This document shows, piece by piece, positions 13,918 through 25,530 of a DNA stretch of 64,000 nucleotides. Source of the stretch: Phaseolus vulgaris (taxonomy: Eukaryota > Streptophyta > Magnoliopsida > Fabales > Fabaceae); the NCBI RefSeq assembly GCF_000499845.2, contig NC_023758.2, positions 25,083,520 through 25,147,519 of the forward strand, in the 5' to 3' direction. Each line of letters begins with the position of its first letter. Positions within the stretch are counted from its first letter, which is position 1. Under the pieces are notes generated by a model, which saw only the letters and a list, made by a program, of their open reading frames with translations, was not told the origin of the DNA and searched no databases. A program made the position numbers and the translations under genes.

Positions 13918-14572
13918 AAAATGTTACTATTGTCAAATTCTGCTATGGATTGATAAATAGGATTCTGTGGCAAATTTCTCAGGAAGTAGTTATTAATTTG
14001 AAAGAAAAATATGCAGATTACTTCTTTAGAATCTGTGTATAACTTAATTTAAAAACTAATGACAAATTATTTCACTTTACTTGTATTTTTTAAAAGTGTA
14101 TATGAAAAATTTCATCGGAAAAAAAAAAATAAGCATTTAAAAGAACTGCATATTAGTTTCAAGAAATTTCCCATAAATACTGTCAAATGCTTCAAATGTT
14201 AATAATAATACAAGTTTCCGACGCAATCCACAATGAATTATTGGTATAAATTGTCATCGTCACACAACCAGTTGTGAACATAATGATAACTCAAATATAT
14301 ACTTTTGCTGGAATCAACTTGTGACAACTGCATACATTAATATATTTAATTATGCAGAAGCAAGTTACGGTCATCACTTCACAACGACAATCTGTTTATA
14401 CTTTATAATTCTTATTTATCAGGATAAACCAGAGTTTCCGCTAGATATATCTTATACTTGAACAATGAACCATTATAAAATGAAATAGTTGAATATGATA
14501 AGCAAATTTAACTCCTAAAACTTAAATCCAATAACCAAAGTGAATATTTTGTGCTCAAATATCGTCAAATGA
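11779..14572. other. AT-rich intergenic DNA with two (TA)n tracts
   Basis: Contains (TA)n at 12183-12222 and 13870-13915. The region 13584-13853 is somewhat less AT-rich and has an open minus-strand frame of 89 codons, but no family is recognised. Confidence 0.4.
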
Positions 14573-17500
14573 TTATTGTACGAAAGGTTCCATTTCCTCA
14601 GAGTTCGCTGCCAATTCATCTGGGTCTCCTCCATCTGACTTCAACTCTGCAGAAACACTATCTATGGCAGAATTCAGCTGCGCTATTTTCTCAGTCATCA
14701 CCTTGCGAGTCTTCTGTTTTTATCACTCATAAAAGAAAATAACAGGAATTTAACTATATTAGTTTGTATGACAAAAAGAGAGGATAAGTTAATTGATCAG
14801 GTGCAATTGTCACATGTTCTTTTTCATTAATAAATGCATATGAGAAAGTTTGATACGATCAATAACAATATCCAACCACACACCAAAATTTCGCAGGCAT
14901 GTTAGTGAGTCACTTTCTTCCCCAAAAGATGTCTCCCATTCCACAACACAACCACTATAGAAGCACTTACATTGTAGCTCAGAAATGCACATCCCTCGGC
15001 CCCCTCGCCCCCCTCTTTTTGCCTGATGTGGTTTCATACAATATTTTTAATTTCTGATATATTCCATTATTTATAAGGATTTACCTTCACTACTTGCATA
15101 ATACACATAGATGACTGTAAATAAGTTATATTAACAAAGAATTTAGCTTATTATATTGTGCTTTTTATGTCAATGTGACAGTCTTACAAATATTTACTTA
15201 TGTGCAAGTACTGTCCTCGGTCATTCAGATTTTCTGGTTTCATCACTACTCATATTTTGGGTCATTGATTTCAATTGTTGGATAAAACTCATGAGGCTGT
15301 ACAAGGCACCAATTTTTGGTAATGTTTTTCCTTTTTGTGTTGGAGGTGGGAGGAGTGAATTTCGTATACTAAATATAGGTTATTCCACTTTAATAAACAT
15401 TCAGGCACACTCAATGACCAGAATGATAAACTTTCAAGTAAAGAGTCACTGCGGGGAAATTTTCTGACCTCCAAAGCTTTCTCTTCATCGTACACAAATT
15501 TTGGAAGTTTCCTCATCAAGTTTTTACGGTCTGCTCCAGCTATTACCCTGCTTATCTGCAGTCAAAGATAATCTCTTTACACTCAGTAAACAATCTTTCA
15601 AGTTAAAAAATCGACATATGTACATATCAGACCATTGCAAACAATTGCAGTCCATAAACCAGATAGAAAAGGTTCTAAAATCTAGTAAATTTGTCCTTTT
15701 TTCTTTCCAAGTGCCTTTGGAAAGAAACCCTAACACAACAATTATTGAAAAGCAACATATATTTGATGATTCCAAATAGAGCTGACATAAATAGATGCAT
15801 ATTGAAATTTAATACACCCATATATAATGAGGGGAACTATCTTGCGCCTTAAGAAGAAAAGAATGATGGAAATTAAGTAATGCAGAATTCAATGTGTAAA
15901 TGATTTGTAATGATTATATTCAAATCTGATTTGAGCAAAACTACCTGTAAGAAAAGAGATCTGCCCAGACACATGAAAAGCAAAGAGTTAAAAACGGACA
16001 AAGTTGGTTCTGCACATACCTGAGGTGCATAAAGACAACCCAATGCTCCTACAATTACTCCTCCTAATATAAAACCACCAACAAAAATACTTCCACCACT
16101 TGATCTTCCACCATCACCACTGTTCTAGCAGAGAGATTAGAAACACTACGAAGTTAACATAATGCCAAAAGGTACCAACTTGTTTAAATTATGCTGCCAA
16201 TATTTTAGACAAGCAAATGAATTAAATGTAAGATACAGTTGATGATCACAACACTATTTAATTAGAAACACAAAATGAAACAACAAGAATAGCTGGAGCT
16301 TAATAATATTTGTGATACTCACGATATAGTCAACTGCTTTTACTGTTTGTGGTTTTTACTTGGTTCATTACTCGGTTATATAAGGACGTGCAAATAGGAG
16401 ACAGTTTCTTATTATCGACCAGTCATCCATGATAAGGTGGATCAGATATAGCTTTCTGTTTTATATATCGTAAGGTTATTAAGATAACTGTTGTAGTTTT
16501 CCAGTTTTTAGAAATAGCATTCTCTTTGAAAATCCGTATGGCTATTGTTTTATTTTAACAGCCGAAACTATACTCTAGCCTTGTATTAAACAGTAATGTA
16601 ACTCCCACCCCACAAAAAAGAATGCACAAGAAGGTTAAGTCCTCCTACCCAGCTCGAATAACAAGTGGCTGGTTACGTGATGTTTTAGCTCTAAAAGAGG
16701 AACCTGGAAAGTGTTCACCAGAGCTGATTTTCAACAAGCATTTCTCCATCGGCATCAATGAGGAACCTGATATTAATCCAAGTATTAGATTTCTGGAAAA
16801 TAACTAAAAAAAGGGGTGTTGTTGGATATGTTGAACTTTAAAAAGTTACCATTCATAATTACAGTAGCAAGGATCAAACACCATCCTTTATCCCATGAAT
16901 TTTGCTCAAAGGTGTTTTCATTAAGATATTTGCCACACGTACAGATATATAAAAGTCTCTAAAACCTGTAATGATAAAAAGACCCATATACTTTACCCAA
17001 CACTGCATCTCCTGACATCACAATTATGTTCTCCAAAATTATATTAACATTGTAAACAGACTTCAACACAACTACAAAAGGCAAAATAAAACAAAGAGCA
17101 AATATAATCTGATCTTTGAAAGAGGTTACTTGTATTGTTTTGGTTTTTCAAGATTTTCTTATACACAAATTGGTCATGAAAATGTTAGCTTGCTAACAAG
17201 TTCACTGTACCAATGTCATAAACTTGCTAACAAGTTCATATCTTTAGGGATCAATTTGTACTTATGGAAACTTTTGGGGGCCAAAACAACACGATCACAC
17301 ACAAGTAGCATGTTTGGCAGCCCAAGTATATATTTCTCTAGACAAAACATAGAAAAAGAAGGCAGCAGGCATGTACCATCCACCTCCTCAAAATGAAATA
17401 TACGTTCAATATGCTATAGTAGGTTGGACTGAAGAATGACAATGTCTATAGGCATACACAATAATCAAGTTTAGTTCACATTCTCATCTTCCACATGTTC

Positions 17501-17899
17501 ATTTCACCCCCAAACAAACTTCCCCACTATCTGGAACCAAACACCAAAGTCACACGCAATCAAAACCATTCCAAAAACACGTATCTCCTCGATTTTCAAA
17601 GGACCCAACAAAAAAAAAAGGGACTTACGGAATATCCGAGAATTACAAAATACACAAGCACAAATAAACATAAGCGGCAAACTTGATATAGTGAACTACG
17701 TCAGAAAAATCTAAGGGAGAATAGTGGAAAGTGCAACTGAGAAAAAAAATGTAAGGAAGAAAGGGAACAGTTTTTCACTTTAGAAAGGTGCCCTTTTGGT
17801 ATGAAAATGATAACGATGAGGGTGATGGATGAAATGACCTGAGAGAAAGTGGGTTTTAGGATTCTTGGGCACAGCGATGAAGCTTGATAGAGTAGCCAT
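14573..17899 (-). CDS. Small plastid-targeted membrane protein, At1g42960-like, 5 exons
   Basis: Exons in transcript order are 17899-17839, 16703-16649, 16119-16020, 15555-15469 and 14713-14573. They have GT-AG borders and consistent phase and give 147 aa. Residues 1-38 are Ser/Thr/Arg-rich without acidic residues and end in LVIRA, as expected of a chloroplast transit peptide. A Gly-rich linker ([11 protein letters not shown]) precedes one hydrophobic Gly-rich segment ([17 protein letters not shown]). The conserved block [20 protein letters not shown] with [12 protein letters not shown] follows, then a helical stretch ([17 protein letters not shown]) and an acidic tail ending FVQ. I recall close similarity to Arabidopsis At1g42960, reported in the chloroplast inner envelope and without a known function. 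The C-terminal half may be a short coiled coil. The transit-peptide exons are less certain than the last three. Confidence 0.82.
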
Positions 17900-18141
17900 T
17901 CCTACGAAGCCAAAATAAAAAACTTGCTTCTTCCCTCCTTTCCTCTGTTGTTATTTTTGTTAGTTTGCTTGTCCTAGGAACTATAAGGGAAACAGATCCT
18001 AGTACTTCTCTTGCTTCGATAATGTCGCTAGATCTCGTTTTACTTTCGTTATAAACAAGACCGTTAAAAAGTTGGGCTTTGGGCTCGTTTCTTCGGGTCT
18101 TGGCCCATCATTCTGCTTTATGGGTTTCTATTTTTTTTTCT

Positions 18142-18653
18142 GGCAATTGCTTCCTGCACCCAATCAATTTTAACTCGCACCCAACGAAAATTTTAAAATC
18201 TCATTCTGCCATTTTCACACATTTGCTTACAGATTTTAATATCCATAAGTCATTTTTATACATTCTGAATTTCGAAACTCGGAAGGTCATTTTCATATTT
18301 CATTTAAGCTTCTGGATGATCATATCCAGAAGTGAGTTATGAGTTCTGAATTTTCATATCCAGAGTGGTGTATTGTAAATGGTACTGAAGATTGAGATCC
18401 GGAACTCATTTATGTTTGCTTACGGATCTTGACATCCGGAAGGTCATTTATGTTGTCCAAATAAGCTTTTGGATGGTGAAATCCGGAAGTGACATATTAG
18501 TTCTGGATTTGTATATCCAAAACTTTGTAATTTGACTTACGAATATGAGTATCTAGAAGGCAAAAATTTAAAATCATTAAAGACAAAATGGACATTTCAT
18601 ATGAATGTGTTGGGTGCAAATCTGAATTGATATGGTGTAGGGAGAATCAGCCT
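18142..18653. mobile_element. MULE-type MITE, copy 2
   Basis: The left end begins GGCAATTGCTTCCTGCACCC. The right end in reverse complement begins (A)GGCTGATTCTCCCTACACCA; both then continue ATCAATT. A 9-bp duplication TTTTTTTCT fits at 18133-18141 and 18654-18662, although it lies in a T-rich tract. The interior carries repeated ATCCGGAA-type motifs. It is related to the copy at 1731-2104 by the shared CTTCCTGCACC end. Confidence 0.75.
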
Positions 18654-19033
18654 TTTTTTTCTTGGTATTTAAACTAACATTTATATTTCAAATTTCATGT
18701 AAGTTAAAAAAAATCACTACAAGAAAAATCCAATTTATCTACGGAATAAATCCGTAGGTAACAGCCAAAATCCGTAGGTATATCAATATTACTTACATAT
18801 TATCCATTGAAAAAATCCGTATGTAATGTGGACGTCGGTAATTTACCTACGGATAATGTGTCCGTGGGTAACGAAAACAGTAGTTACCCACCAACTGCAG
18901 TCCGTAGGTAATGTTAATATACTTTATTTTTAAAATTTTAATTATTATTTGAATCTTTTTTTTTTCAATTATTATTTACATATATTATTTTTTGCTCACT
19001 TTTAAGATTATTTTTAATTATTATTATTTTTAT

Positions 19034-19090
19034 CGAAGCCAAGTCCCTTGAAGAATGTCCATAAAAGCTTTAACCATTACACCAGTCAAG
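19034..19090 (-). other. tRNA-like module inside the CACTA element
   Basis: Read on the minus strand, the segment contains TGGTGTAATGGTTAAAG, like an RNA polymerase III A box, and after about 30 bases GGACTTGGCTTCGA, like a B box. It does not fold as a full tRNA. A close relative is at 20819-20880. Confidence 0.4.
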
Positions 19091-19197
19091 TTTTGTTGTC
19101 ATGTTATGATTATTATTATACTTATGAGTATAATTATCAATATAAATATAATTAATAAAATAAAAATAATAACATTATTCATATATTTAATATCACT

Positions 19198-19780
19198 ATT
19201 ATTAATATTGTTAAATATTTTTAATATTATTAAATATTTTCAATATTATTAAATATTTTTAATATTATTAAATATTTTTAATATTATTAAATATTCTTAA
19301 TATTATTAAATATTCTTAATATTATTAAATATTCTTAATATTATTAAATATTCTTAATATTATTAAATATTCTTAATATTATTAAATATTCTTAATATTA
19401 TTAAATATTCTTAATATTATTAAATATTCTTAATATTATTAAATATTCTTAATATTAATAAATATTCTTAAAATTATTATATATTCTTAGTATTATTAAC
19501 TATTATTATTATTAATATTATTAAATATTCTTAATATTATTAAATATTCTTAATATTAATAAATATTCTTAAAATTATTATATATTCTTAGTATTATTAA
19601 CTATTATTATTATTAATATTATTAAATATCAAATATTATTTAATATTATAAAATATTATTAAATATAAAATATTATTAAATATTATTTATATTATTAAAT
19701 ATTATTAATATTATTAAATATTATTAATATTATTAAATATTATTAAATATTATTAATATTATTAATATTATTAATATTAT
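19198..19780. repeat. AT minisatellite (TTAAATATTCTTAATATTA unit)
   Basis: About a dozen near-identical 19-bp units between 19265 and 19460, followed by duplicated and degenerate versions to about 19780. It fills the centre of the CACTA element. Confidence 0.9.
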
Positions 19781-20161
19781 GATTTTATAATTCTTCATAT
19801 TATATTAATATTTTTAATATTATGTAGATAATTATTATGATAATAGGTGGTAAGTAATAGATATTTGTGGGTAATAGTTCGTAGGTAATAGAGATTCGTA
19901 AGTAATAGTTGGTAGGTAATAGAGATTCGTTGGTAAAAGTTGGTAGGTAATAAGATTCGTGTGTAATAGTTGGTAAGTAATAGAGATTCGTAGGTAAAAG
20001 TTGGTAGGTAATGCTGAATTTTACCTACGGATTCAGAATCTGTAGGTAATGTCCGTAAGTAATGTTGTTCGTAGGTAATATCCGTAGATAATGCTAAATT
20101 TACCTACAAACTCAGATCCGTGGGCAAAAATTCGTAGATAATACAGATTTTTTTTGTAGTG

Positions 20162-20723
20162 AATACTCATACAAAATAACATAAAAACATTTATCAAGTT
20201 ATTATCAAATAAGGTTGTATTTTAATTTCTATTAATGATAAAAAAAATTATTCATTGTTATCAGAGATAGAATACAAATCCTGTGTCCTTTTTGTTGTCA
20301 TAATAATTTAATATAGATGACTCAAAATAAAAGAGAAGTCATTGGCACTTAAAATAACGAGATTAAGTATGTTTGGGTAAATTTTTCCTTAACGACATTT
20401 ACGACAATAAAATATGAAAAATAAAGTATTTTTTAAAATTAACTTATACCAATTATAAAATTATCTTATATTAGTTTATTTCAAAATATTATTTTAACTT
20501 AACCATAAAACTTGAAGTAACTGGTATTGAGTGTCATAGACCATTGTTCATTTATAATAATAATACACATGAAAGAAAACAAATTCTGGTTTTTCTCCAA
20601 ATAAAGATTTCTATGTACATATTTAGGCAGAGAAAAAAAATAAAATTAAGATTTCTATGTACATATTTAGGCAACAAAAATTCTAAAAATCTAGAGAATA
20701 ACTTTAGAGTATAAATGATATAT
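20162..20723. other. AT-rich spacer between CACTA sequences
   Basis: No gene is seen. A segment around AAGATTTCTATGTACATATT is repeated directly at about 20605 and 20648. Confidence 0.4.
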
Positions 20724-20880
20724 CACTACAAGAAAAACGCGAATTATAACATTACATACAGATTTAATTTCGTATGTAAATTTTGGCACCAAAATATAAA
20801 ATTTGCAGTGAATGAGATTCAAAGCCAGGTTCCTTCAGATAACTCAAAGAAAATTTAACCACTACACCAAGCAAATGCTT
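20724..20880. mobile_element. CACTA terminus plus tRNA-like module
   Basis: It starts CACTACAAGAAAAACGCG, a CACTA end. The minus strand of 20819-20880 reads CTTGGTGTAGTGGTTAA followed after about 30 bases by CCTGGCTTTGAATCTC, again A-box-like and B-box-like. The matching right end of this CACTA copy was not found, so the element is truncated or its other end has decayed. Confidence 0.5.
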
Positions 20881-21420
20881 ATTATTATTAACAATATTAA
20901 TATTAATAATATGAATATAATATTAATAATATGAATATAATATTAATAATATGAATATAATATTAATAATATGAATATAATATTAATAATATGAATATAA
21001 TATTAATAATATGAATATAATATTAATAATATGAATATAATATTAATAATATGAATATAATATTAATAATAATATTAATAATATTAATAATAATATTAAT
21101 AATATTAATAATAATATTAATAATATTAATAATAATATTAATAATATTAATAATAATATTAATAATATTAATAATAATATTAATAATATTAATAATAATA
21201 TTAATAATATTTATAATAATATTAATAATATTTATAATAATATTTATAATAATATTAATAATAATATTAATAATATTTATAATAATATTAATAATATTTA
21301 TAATAATATTTATAATATTTATAATAATATTAATAATATTTATAATAATATTAATAATAATTATATTAATATGTATAAATTATGTTAATAATAATAAGTA
21401 TAATAAAAATTATAATATGA
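20881..21420. repeat. AT minisatellite of 20-bp then 21-bp units
   Basis: From about 20917 to 21060 the 20-bp unit AATATGAATATAATATTAAT is tandemly repeated. It changes to a 21-bp TAATAATATTAATAATATTAA-like pattern to about 21205, then to variants with TTTATAA. The Leu/Ile-only reading frame across it is an artefact. Confidence 0.9.
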
Positions 21421-21660
21421 CCAAAGAACTTGTCTGGTCTAGTGGTTAACTCATCCCCTGGACACTGGAAGGACTTGGGTTCAAGTTCTGGCTATGCCCA
21501 AGCAAGATTATTTTCACCGGATCAGATCAATGTGCGTAAATTAATAAAGTTAAATATTTCAATTAATGGTATGGATCCTTGTGCTCGTGCGTTGTCAGGT
21601 AAATACTTTTTGTCACCGAAAAATCTGAAAGAGAGACAGAAAGAAATCAAAAGACCCTAA
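21421..21660 (+). mobile_element. tRNA-derived SINE-like sequence
   Basis: TGGTCTAGTGGTTAAC (A-box-like) is followed about 30 bases later by TTGGGTTCAAGTTCTGG (B-box-like), on the plus strand. The rest to about 21660 has no coding function I recognise. No poly(A) tail or target duplication is convincing, so it could also be a captured internal module of the CACTA family next to it. Confidence 0.4.
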
Positions 21661-22059
21661 AAGAGAGAGTAAGACAATCTATCATTTAAAGTTTCATACT
21701 TACTATTGATTGTTCTCTTGTTCTTACATTTTTTAACAAGTCATCAGACATTAATATGTGAAGGAATTCTCCATGAAAATTATTTGATGATTTTAAGTGT
21801 TCTCTTAGACGAGTGAGAGTGACTTCTTTGTCCGGAAGAACAAATGCATGTAGAAAAAAAAAAAAAAAATCAAAGATCACATAGAGGGATTTTTCGATTG
21901 AAATCTTCAAGCCCTCAATACTCCGAAATAAGTTTCCTCCTCAAGATTGAGAAGTTGATCCTCCATATGGGTTCAAAGAAGTCCAAACCTTGAGAGAAAT
22001 AAAAAATAATTGACTAAAGAAAGACTCTAATCCTATCATGTGTATTTACTCTTTATTTA

Positions 22060-22092
<33 letters not shown>

Positions 22093-22342
22093 TCTTTGTA
22101 TGTTTTGTATGTGTTCTACAATAAATGTTAAAACTATTTGTAATACTTACAGATTAGTTATAAAAAAAATTATTGAGGAATTATTTTTAAAAAAAAATGT
22201 GTTTTAGGTATAGAATTAATGACTTTTTCTTTAATTATTTAATTATTGATTAATAGAAATTCAAATTTATATATAGTAATTAAATTTAACACCACTTTGA
22301 TAATATAATTAATTATTGAAATATAAATGATTACACCTTGAA
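21661..22342. other. AT-rich intergenic DNA
   Basis: No gene or complete element is seen. It includes a short (AT)n at about 22073-22092. Confidence 0.4.
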
Positions 22343-22672
22343 TAGGGACGACAATGTGGGTTGGTCCGTCACACGTAACACTACAAGAAAATCATCAAAT
22401 AGAAATCAATTTTAGATACAAAAAATAATTAGTTGCTATATTAACTAAATTAGAGACTAAACAAAATTGGTTTCTAAATTACTTTCTATTATTGTTTAAT
22501 AATTTCTAAATTGGTATCTAATTAGCTATCAAGGTTTTAACTACCAATTTTGTAAATAAAAATATTCATTTTTTCGATTGTAAAAAGTAACAAATATTTT
22601 TATTGAATTTGTAAATAAAAAAACAAGAAAAAACATTGTACGAGGGGTGAGCTAGCCCCTATTGCCATCCAT
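22343..22672. mobile_element. hAT-like MITE containing a CACTA terminus
   Basis: The left end TAGGGACGACAATGTGGG and the right end (reverse complement ATGGATGGCAATAGGGG) form imperfect inverted repeats. The segment 22570-22672 is the inverted counterpart of 55395-55560: both share AGTAACAAA, a TTTTTATTGAATTT stretch and ACATTGTAC. At 22379 a CACTACAAGAAAATCATC end is embedded, so a CACTA fragment probably inserted into it. No target duplication could be fixed. Confidence 0.5.
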
Positions 22673-23511
22673 AAGCTTATGTGTTTATTTAATTGGATAA
22701 CTTTTGGTTTGTTTGTATTCTAAATTTTGGTGTGATTTTGTGTAATGTGAGATGTGAAATATGAAGTTGTAATAGAGACATAGTATTTTCAGGAAAAGGA
22801 AATACCATATTGAGATTGTTAGGATGTACATTGGCTAATGCTTAGTCTATAATGAAGTATCCTGACTCTACTAATATAACAACAAAATCATATAGATGAA
22901 GTTATTAGGTGGTGAGAGTAGGTTTATATGAATGTGTGAGTTGTTTGAAAGATAACTCACTTAACATGTTATATGAATTAATAACCATGTCATATATATA
23001 ACCATGTCATATAAGGTCATTTCATATTGAGAGTATTATGTGCATAACTGTGTGGATTCATAGTGAGGTAGCATGATAGGTGCAAATATTTGAGTCTAAG
23101 TCAACATACAAGTCTTTTGTAAGTAGAGTCAAGTATCTATGTGTTTGTGAATCACTAGAAGTTTGATATGAGAAAGATGAATTATGATTTTTTATAGACA
23201 CTTTATTTCTTTATGAGAATGTATGGCGATTAATGTATTTATGCTTATTAATTAAAGTTACAAAGAAATTTTTAAAAATAGTTAGTTTATCATATTGTTT
23301 GTGTTGTGTTTTATTTTCTTTATATGCGATGATTGTGTATTTAAACAGAAACATATGATGTTACAAGTGATAGAAAATTAAGTTCCATAGTGAGTAGATA
23401 AAATGTTTAATTTCTTGAGAATTTTTGTTTAATACATCTATACATATTAGGTTTTCTACGTATTTTGAAGTAATGTACAACTTATATGTAAATATTTATT
23501 TTATATATCAT
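22673..23511. other. AT-rich intergenic DNA
   Basis: Nothing is recognised up to the left LTR of the Tat-type element. The last five bases before that LTR are ATCAT. Confidence 0.4.
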
Positions 23512-24226
23512 TGTTCTCGTCGGTTGACTCGACGACAGCTTCTAGCCCCGACTGTCTTCGTCTGGAATCGAACTTCCCTACTCATAAGAACGCTTCACCT
23601 GTAAAGACAAAGGGCGCCCTTACGGGCGTTTGCACTTCGACGCTCAAGTCAGTAAGGGCTAAAGAAACAGTAATGTGTGTAAAGTAGTTTCAATCTTAGA
23701 AACGACATACCTTGTTAGGGTTCTTACCATCCTCTTTATAGGTTGTATCTAGGGTTACTTTTGTGTTGCTCTCACGTCTCTTAGTGGGCTTAGGGTTCCT
23801 AGGAGAATGTCTTTGCGCCACTATTACACAATCTCAGCGTAATCTGGCGCATAGGACTTCCCTTTTCTGGAGTGCATAGACCTAACAACGTAGCCGCCAA
23901 GGTACCTACTCATGTACCAACACTGCGACATCATCTGTTCTATGGGTGCCCTAAGTATTCACGTGCCATGCATGCAGTCTTCCCCTAGAAACCCTAACTC
24001 TAACGGGCCTTAGTGCCTCCAAGGAACACGTTCTTGTGTCGTACCCGAATGTACCATACACACCCCATGCATGATCCTCTTGTGACTTAGGTCCTTTTGG
24101 TATCTGGGTGTTAACTCATATTGTTCGTGGGGCCCAGCTTACGTGGCCCACTATTGTTATCATTCCACCGATGTCCCATGTCCGATGTCTTTCTCTCAGG
24201 TCGATGACCGAGGTCTGGCCTGTACA
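23512..24226 (-). repeat. 3' LTR of the Tat-type element
   Basis: In element sense it runs from TGTACAGGCC to GCGAGAACA-like ends (TG...CA). It is preceded by a G-rich polypurine-like tract (ATTGGGGGGTTTG) at about 24227-24239. It aligns through most of its length with 41251-41983, with scattered substitutions and a roughly 16-bp length difference near the 23520 end. Confidence 0.88.
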
Positions 24227-24541
24227 CAAACCCCCCAATCTCGAACTGTAACTTGTTTTAGCGAAAGAGGCTTTAAAAGATCGCCCGCGGCGACCTACGT
24301 GGTATTGGGGTGACAGAATGTGAATAGTGCACCGAAGTGACGTCTCACCATACTTTTTTTTAAACAGCGTACACGTGGCAAGATCAACAGCTAAGACCCA
24401 TTGCCGCTTGCGCTTCTTCGTATACGTTAAACCTTTCAAAACCCCTACGCTCCTTCACTGTTTCATTACTTAGCATTTCTCAAGCATTCCATATTCTCAA
24501 AATGCTCTATCTGCTTTTTCGAACCTTTCAACCTTCGAACC

Positions 24542-25510
24542 TGATAAGGGTCTAATTTCAGTAATATTTCATATTAAAATATAGGCACTTATGAAGATTT
24601 ATTGCTAATTTACATATAAAATAATCCTTAATTTATGAATTTATACCTTTTTACATTTTTTATGAGCTTTATTTGAATAAGAGCATTTTATTCCCAAATT
24701 TGGTGTTAATTGCAGATTTCTAAGGAGGATTGAAGATTTGGAGTAAAGGAGAATAATTTGAGCTAAAAAGAGAAAGCTGGAAGGTCCCATAATGGAAAAA
24801 GATGCAAATAAAGATTGAGTTTTTTTATGTTTTATCATTTAGCCCATTAGCGCGACATAAGAAGCAACCTAACCCTAGAAAACTAGGATAAATAGAGGGC
24901 TAGAGGCTCAACCCTAGTGTGCCAAATTGAGAGGAAAACACCATAAAGTGAATTGTAACCCAATTGGGAGAATGGGAGGTGCTAGAAGTATGCGTGGCTA
25001 ATTCTATCCTTTGGGATTGAGAGTAATCTACTCAAACTCTTATGTATTGAGGTGATATCTTATATATTAATATTTAGTTCTTGATTGATTATTGGTATTG
25101 TTGTTTTACTTTTAAGTTTTCGTGACAAATTGAGAATCTTATAATTATGCGAGGAATCGATAGTTAGGGGACATTCTTAAGGAATTTATATGCGAGGAAT
25201 CGATATAAATGATTTTTATACCGGCATCAATTTCAATCAAAGAACTTAATATTGACATGCTAATCAAAATACATGAGAGTGAGAGATGAAACCTAATCCC
25301 TATTTTTTCAATTGAAACAACTAGTTCTTTGTCTATTTTCTTATTGATCATTGCCAACACAACCACTCTCAATACACTTTTAATTGTTTTGTTCTATATT
25401 TAGGCGATTATTGTACTTGATAATGAACTGTTCCTTGTCGAATCGATATCCGTCTTTAGGGACAATTATTACTTCTGTCAAAGCGGTGCACTTGCCGTAA
25501 AAAGTCATCA
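24542..25510 (+). repeat. 5' LTR of the Athila-like element
   Basis: It runs from TGATAAGGGTCTAATTTC to AAAGTCATCA. By hand count it differs from the other LTR at roughly one base in twenty over the first 300 bases. It lacks about 127 bp present at 32048-32174, and the break is at a shared CTTA. Confidence 0.9.
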
Positions 25511-25530
25511 AGTTTTTGGCGTTAGAGAAC
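25511..25530 (+). promoter_or_regulatory. Degenerate primer binding site
   Basis: Immediately after the 5' LTR comes TTTTTGGCGTTAGAGAAC. It resembles the TTTTTGGCGCC start of the tRNA-Asp-type primer site usual in Athila-like elements, but the second half is altered. Confidence 0.5.

Larger units (their letters stand above)
18715..20161. mobile_element. Non-autonomous CACTA (En/Spm) DNA transposon
   Basis: It begins CACTACAAGAAAAATCC and ends with TTTTTTTTGTAGTG, the classic CACTA termini. A 3-bp target duplication AAT is present at 18712-18714 and 20162-20164. Both subterminal zones are packed with direct and inverted copies of TCCGTAGGTAA-type motifs, which serve as transposase binding sites in this superfamily. 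The 1447-bp element encodes no transposase. Its core is an AT minisatellite plus a tRNA-like segment. Confidence 0.9.

Noticed and set aside
16622..16807. Plus-strand 61-codon frame
   Set aside because: It is the complement of the region holding exon 2 of the minus-strand plastid-protein gene, whose splice phase and transit-peptide sequence fit better.
21051..21449. 132-codon open frame of almost only Leu and Ile
   Set aside because: It is a translation of the AT minisatellite with a 7-codon period and has no gene character.
21425..21500. Functional tRNA gene
   Set aside because: A- and B-box-like strings are present, but no acceptor stem, anticodon arm or terminator of a complete tRNA can be folded.
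24116..24439. Minus-strand 107-codon frame
   Set aside because: It crosses the boundary between the Tat 3' LTR and adjacent internal sequence and shows no domain.
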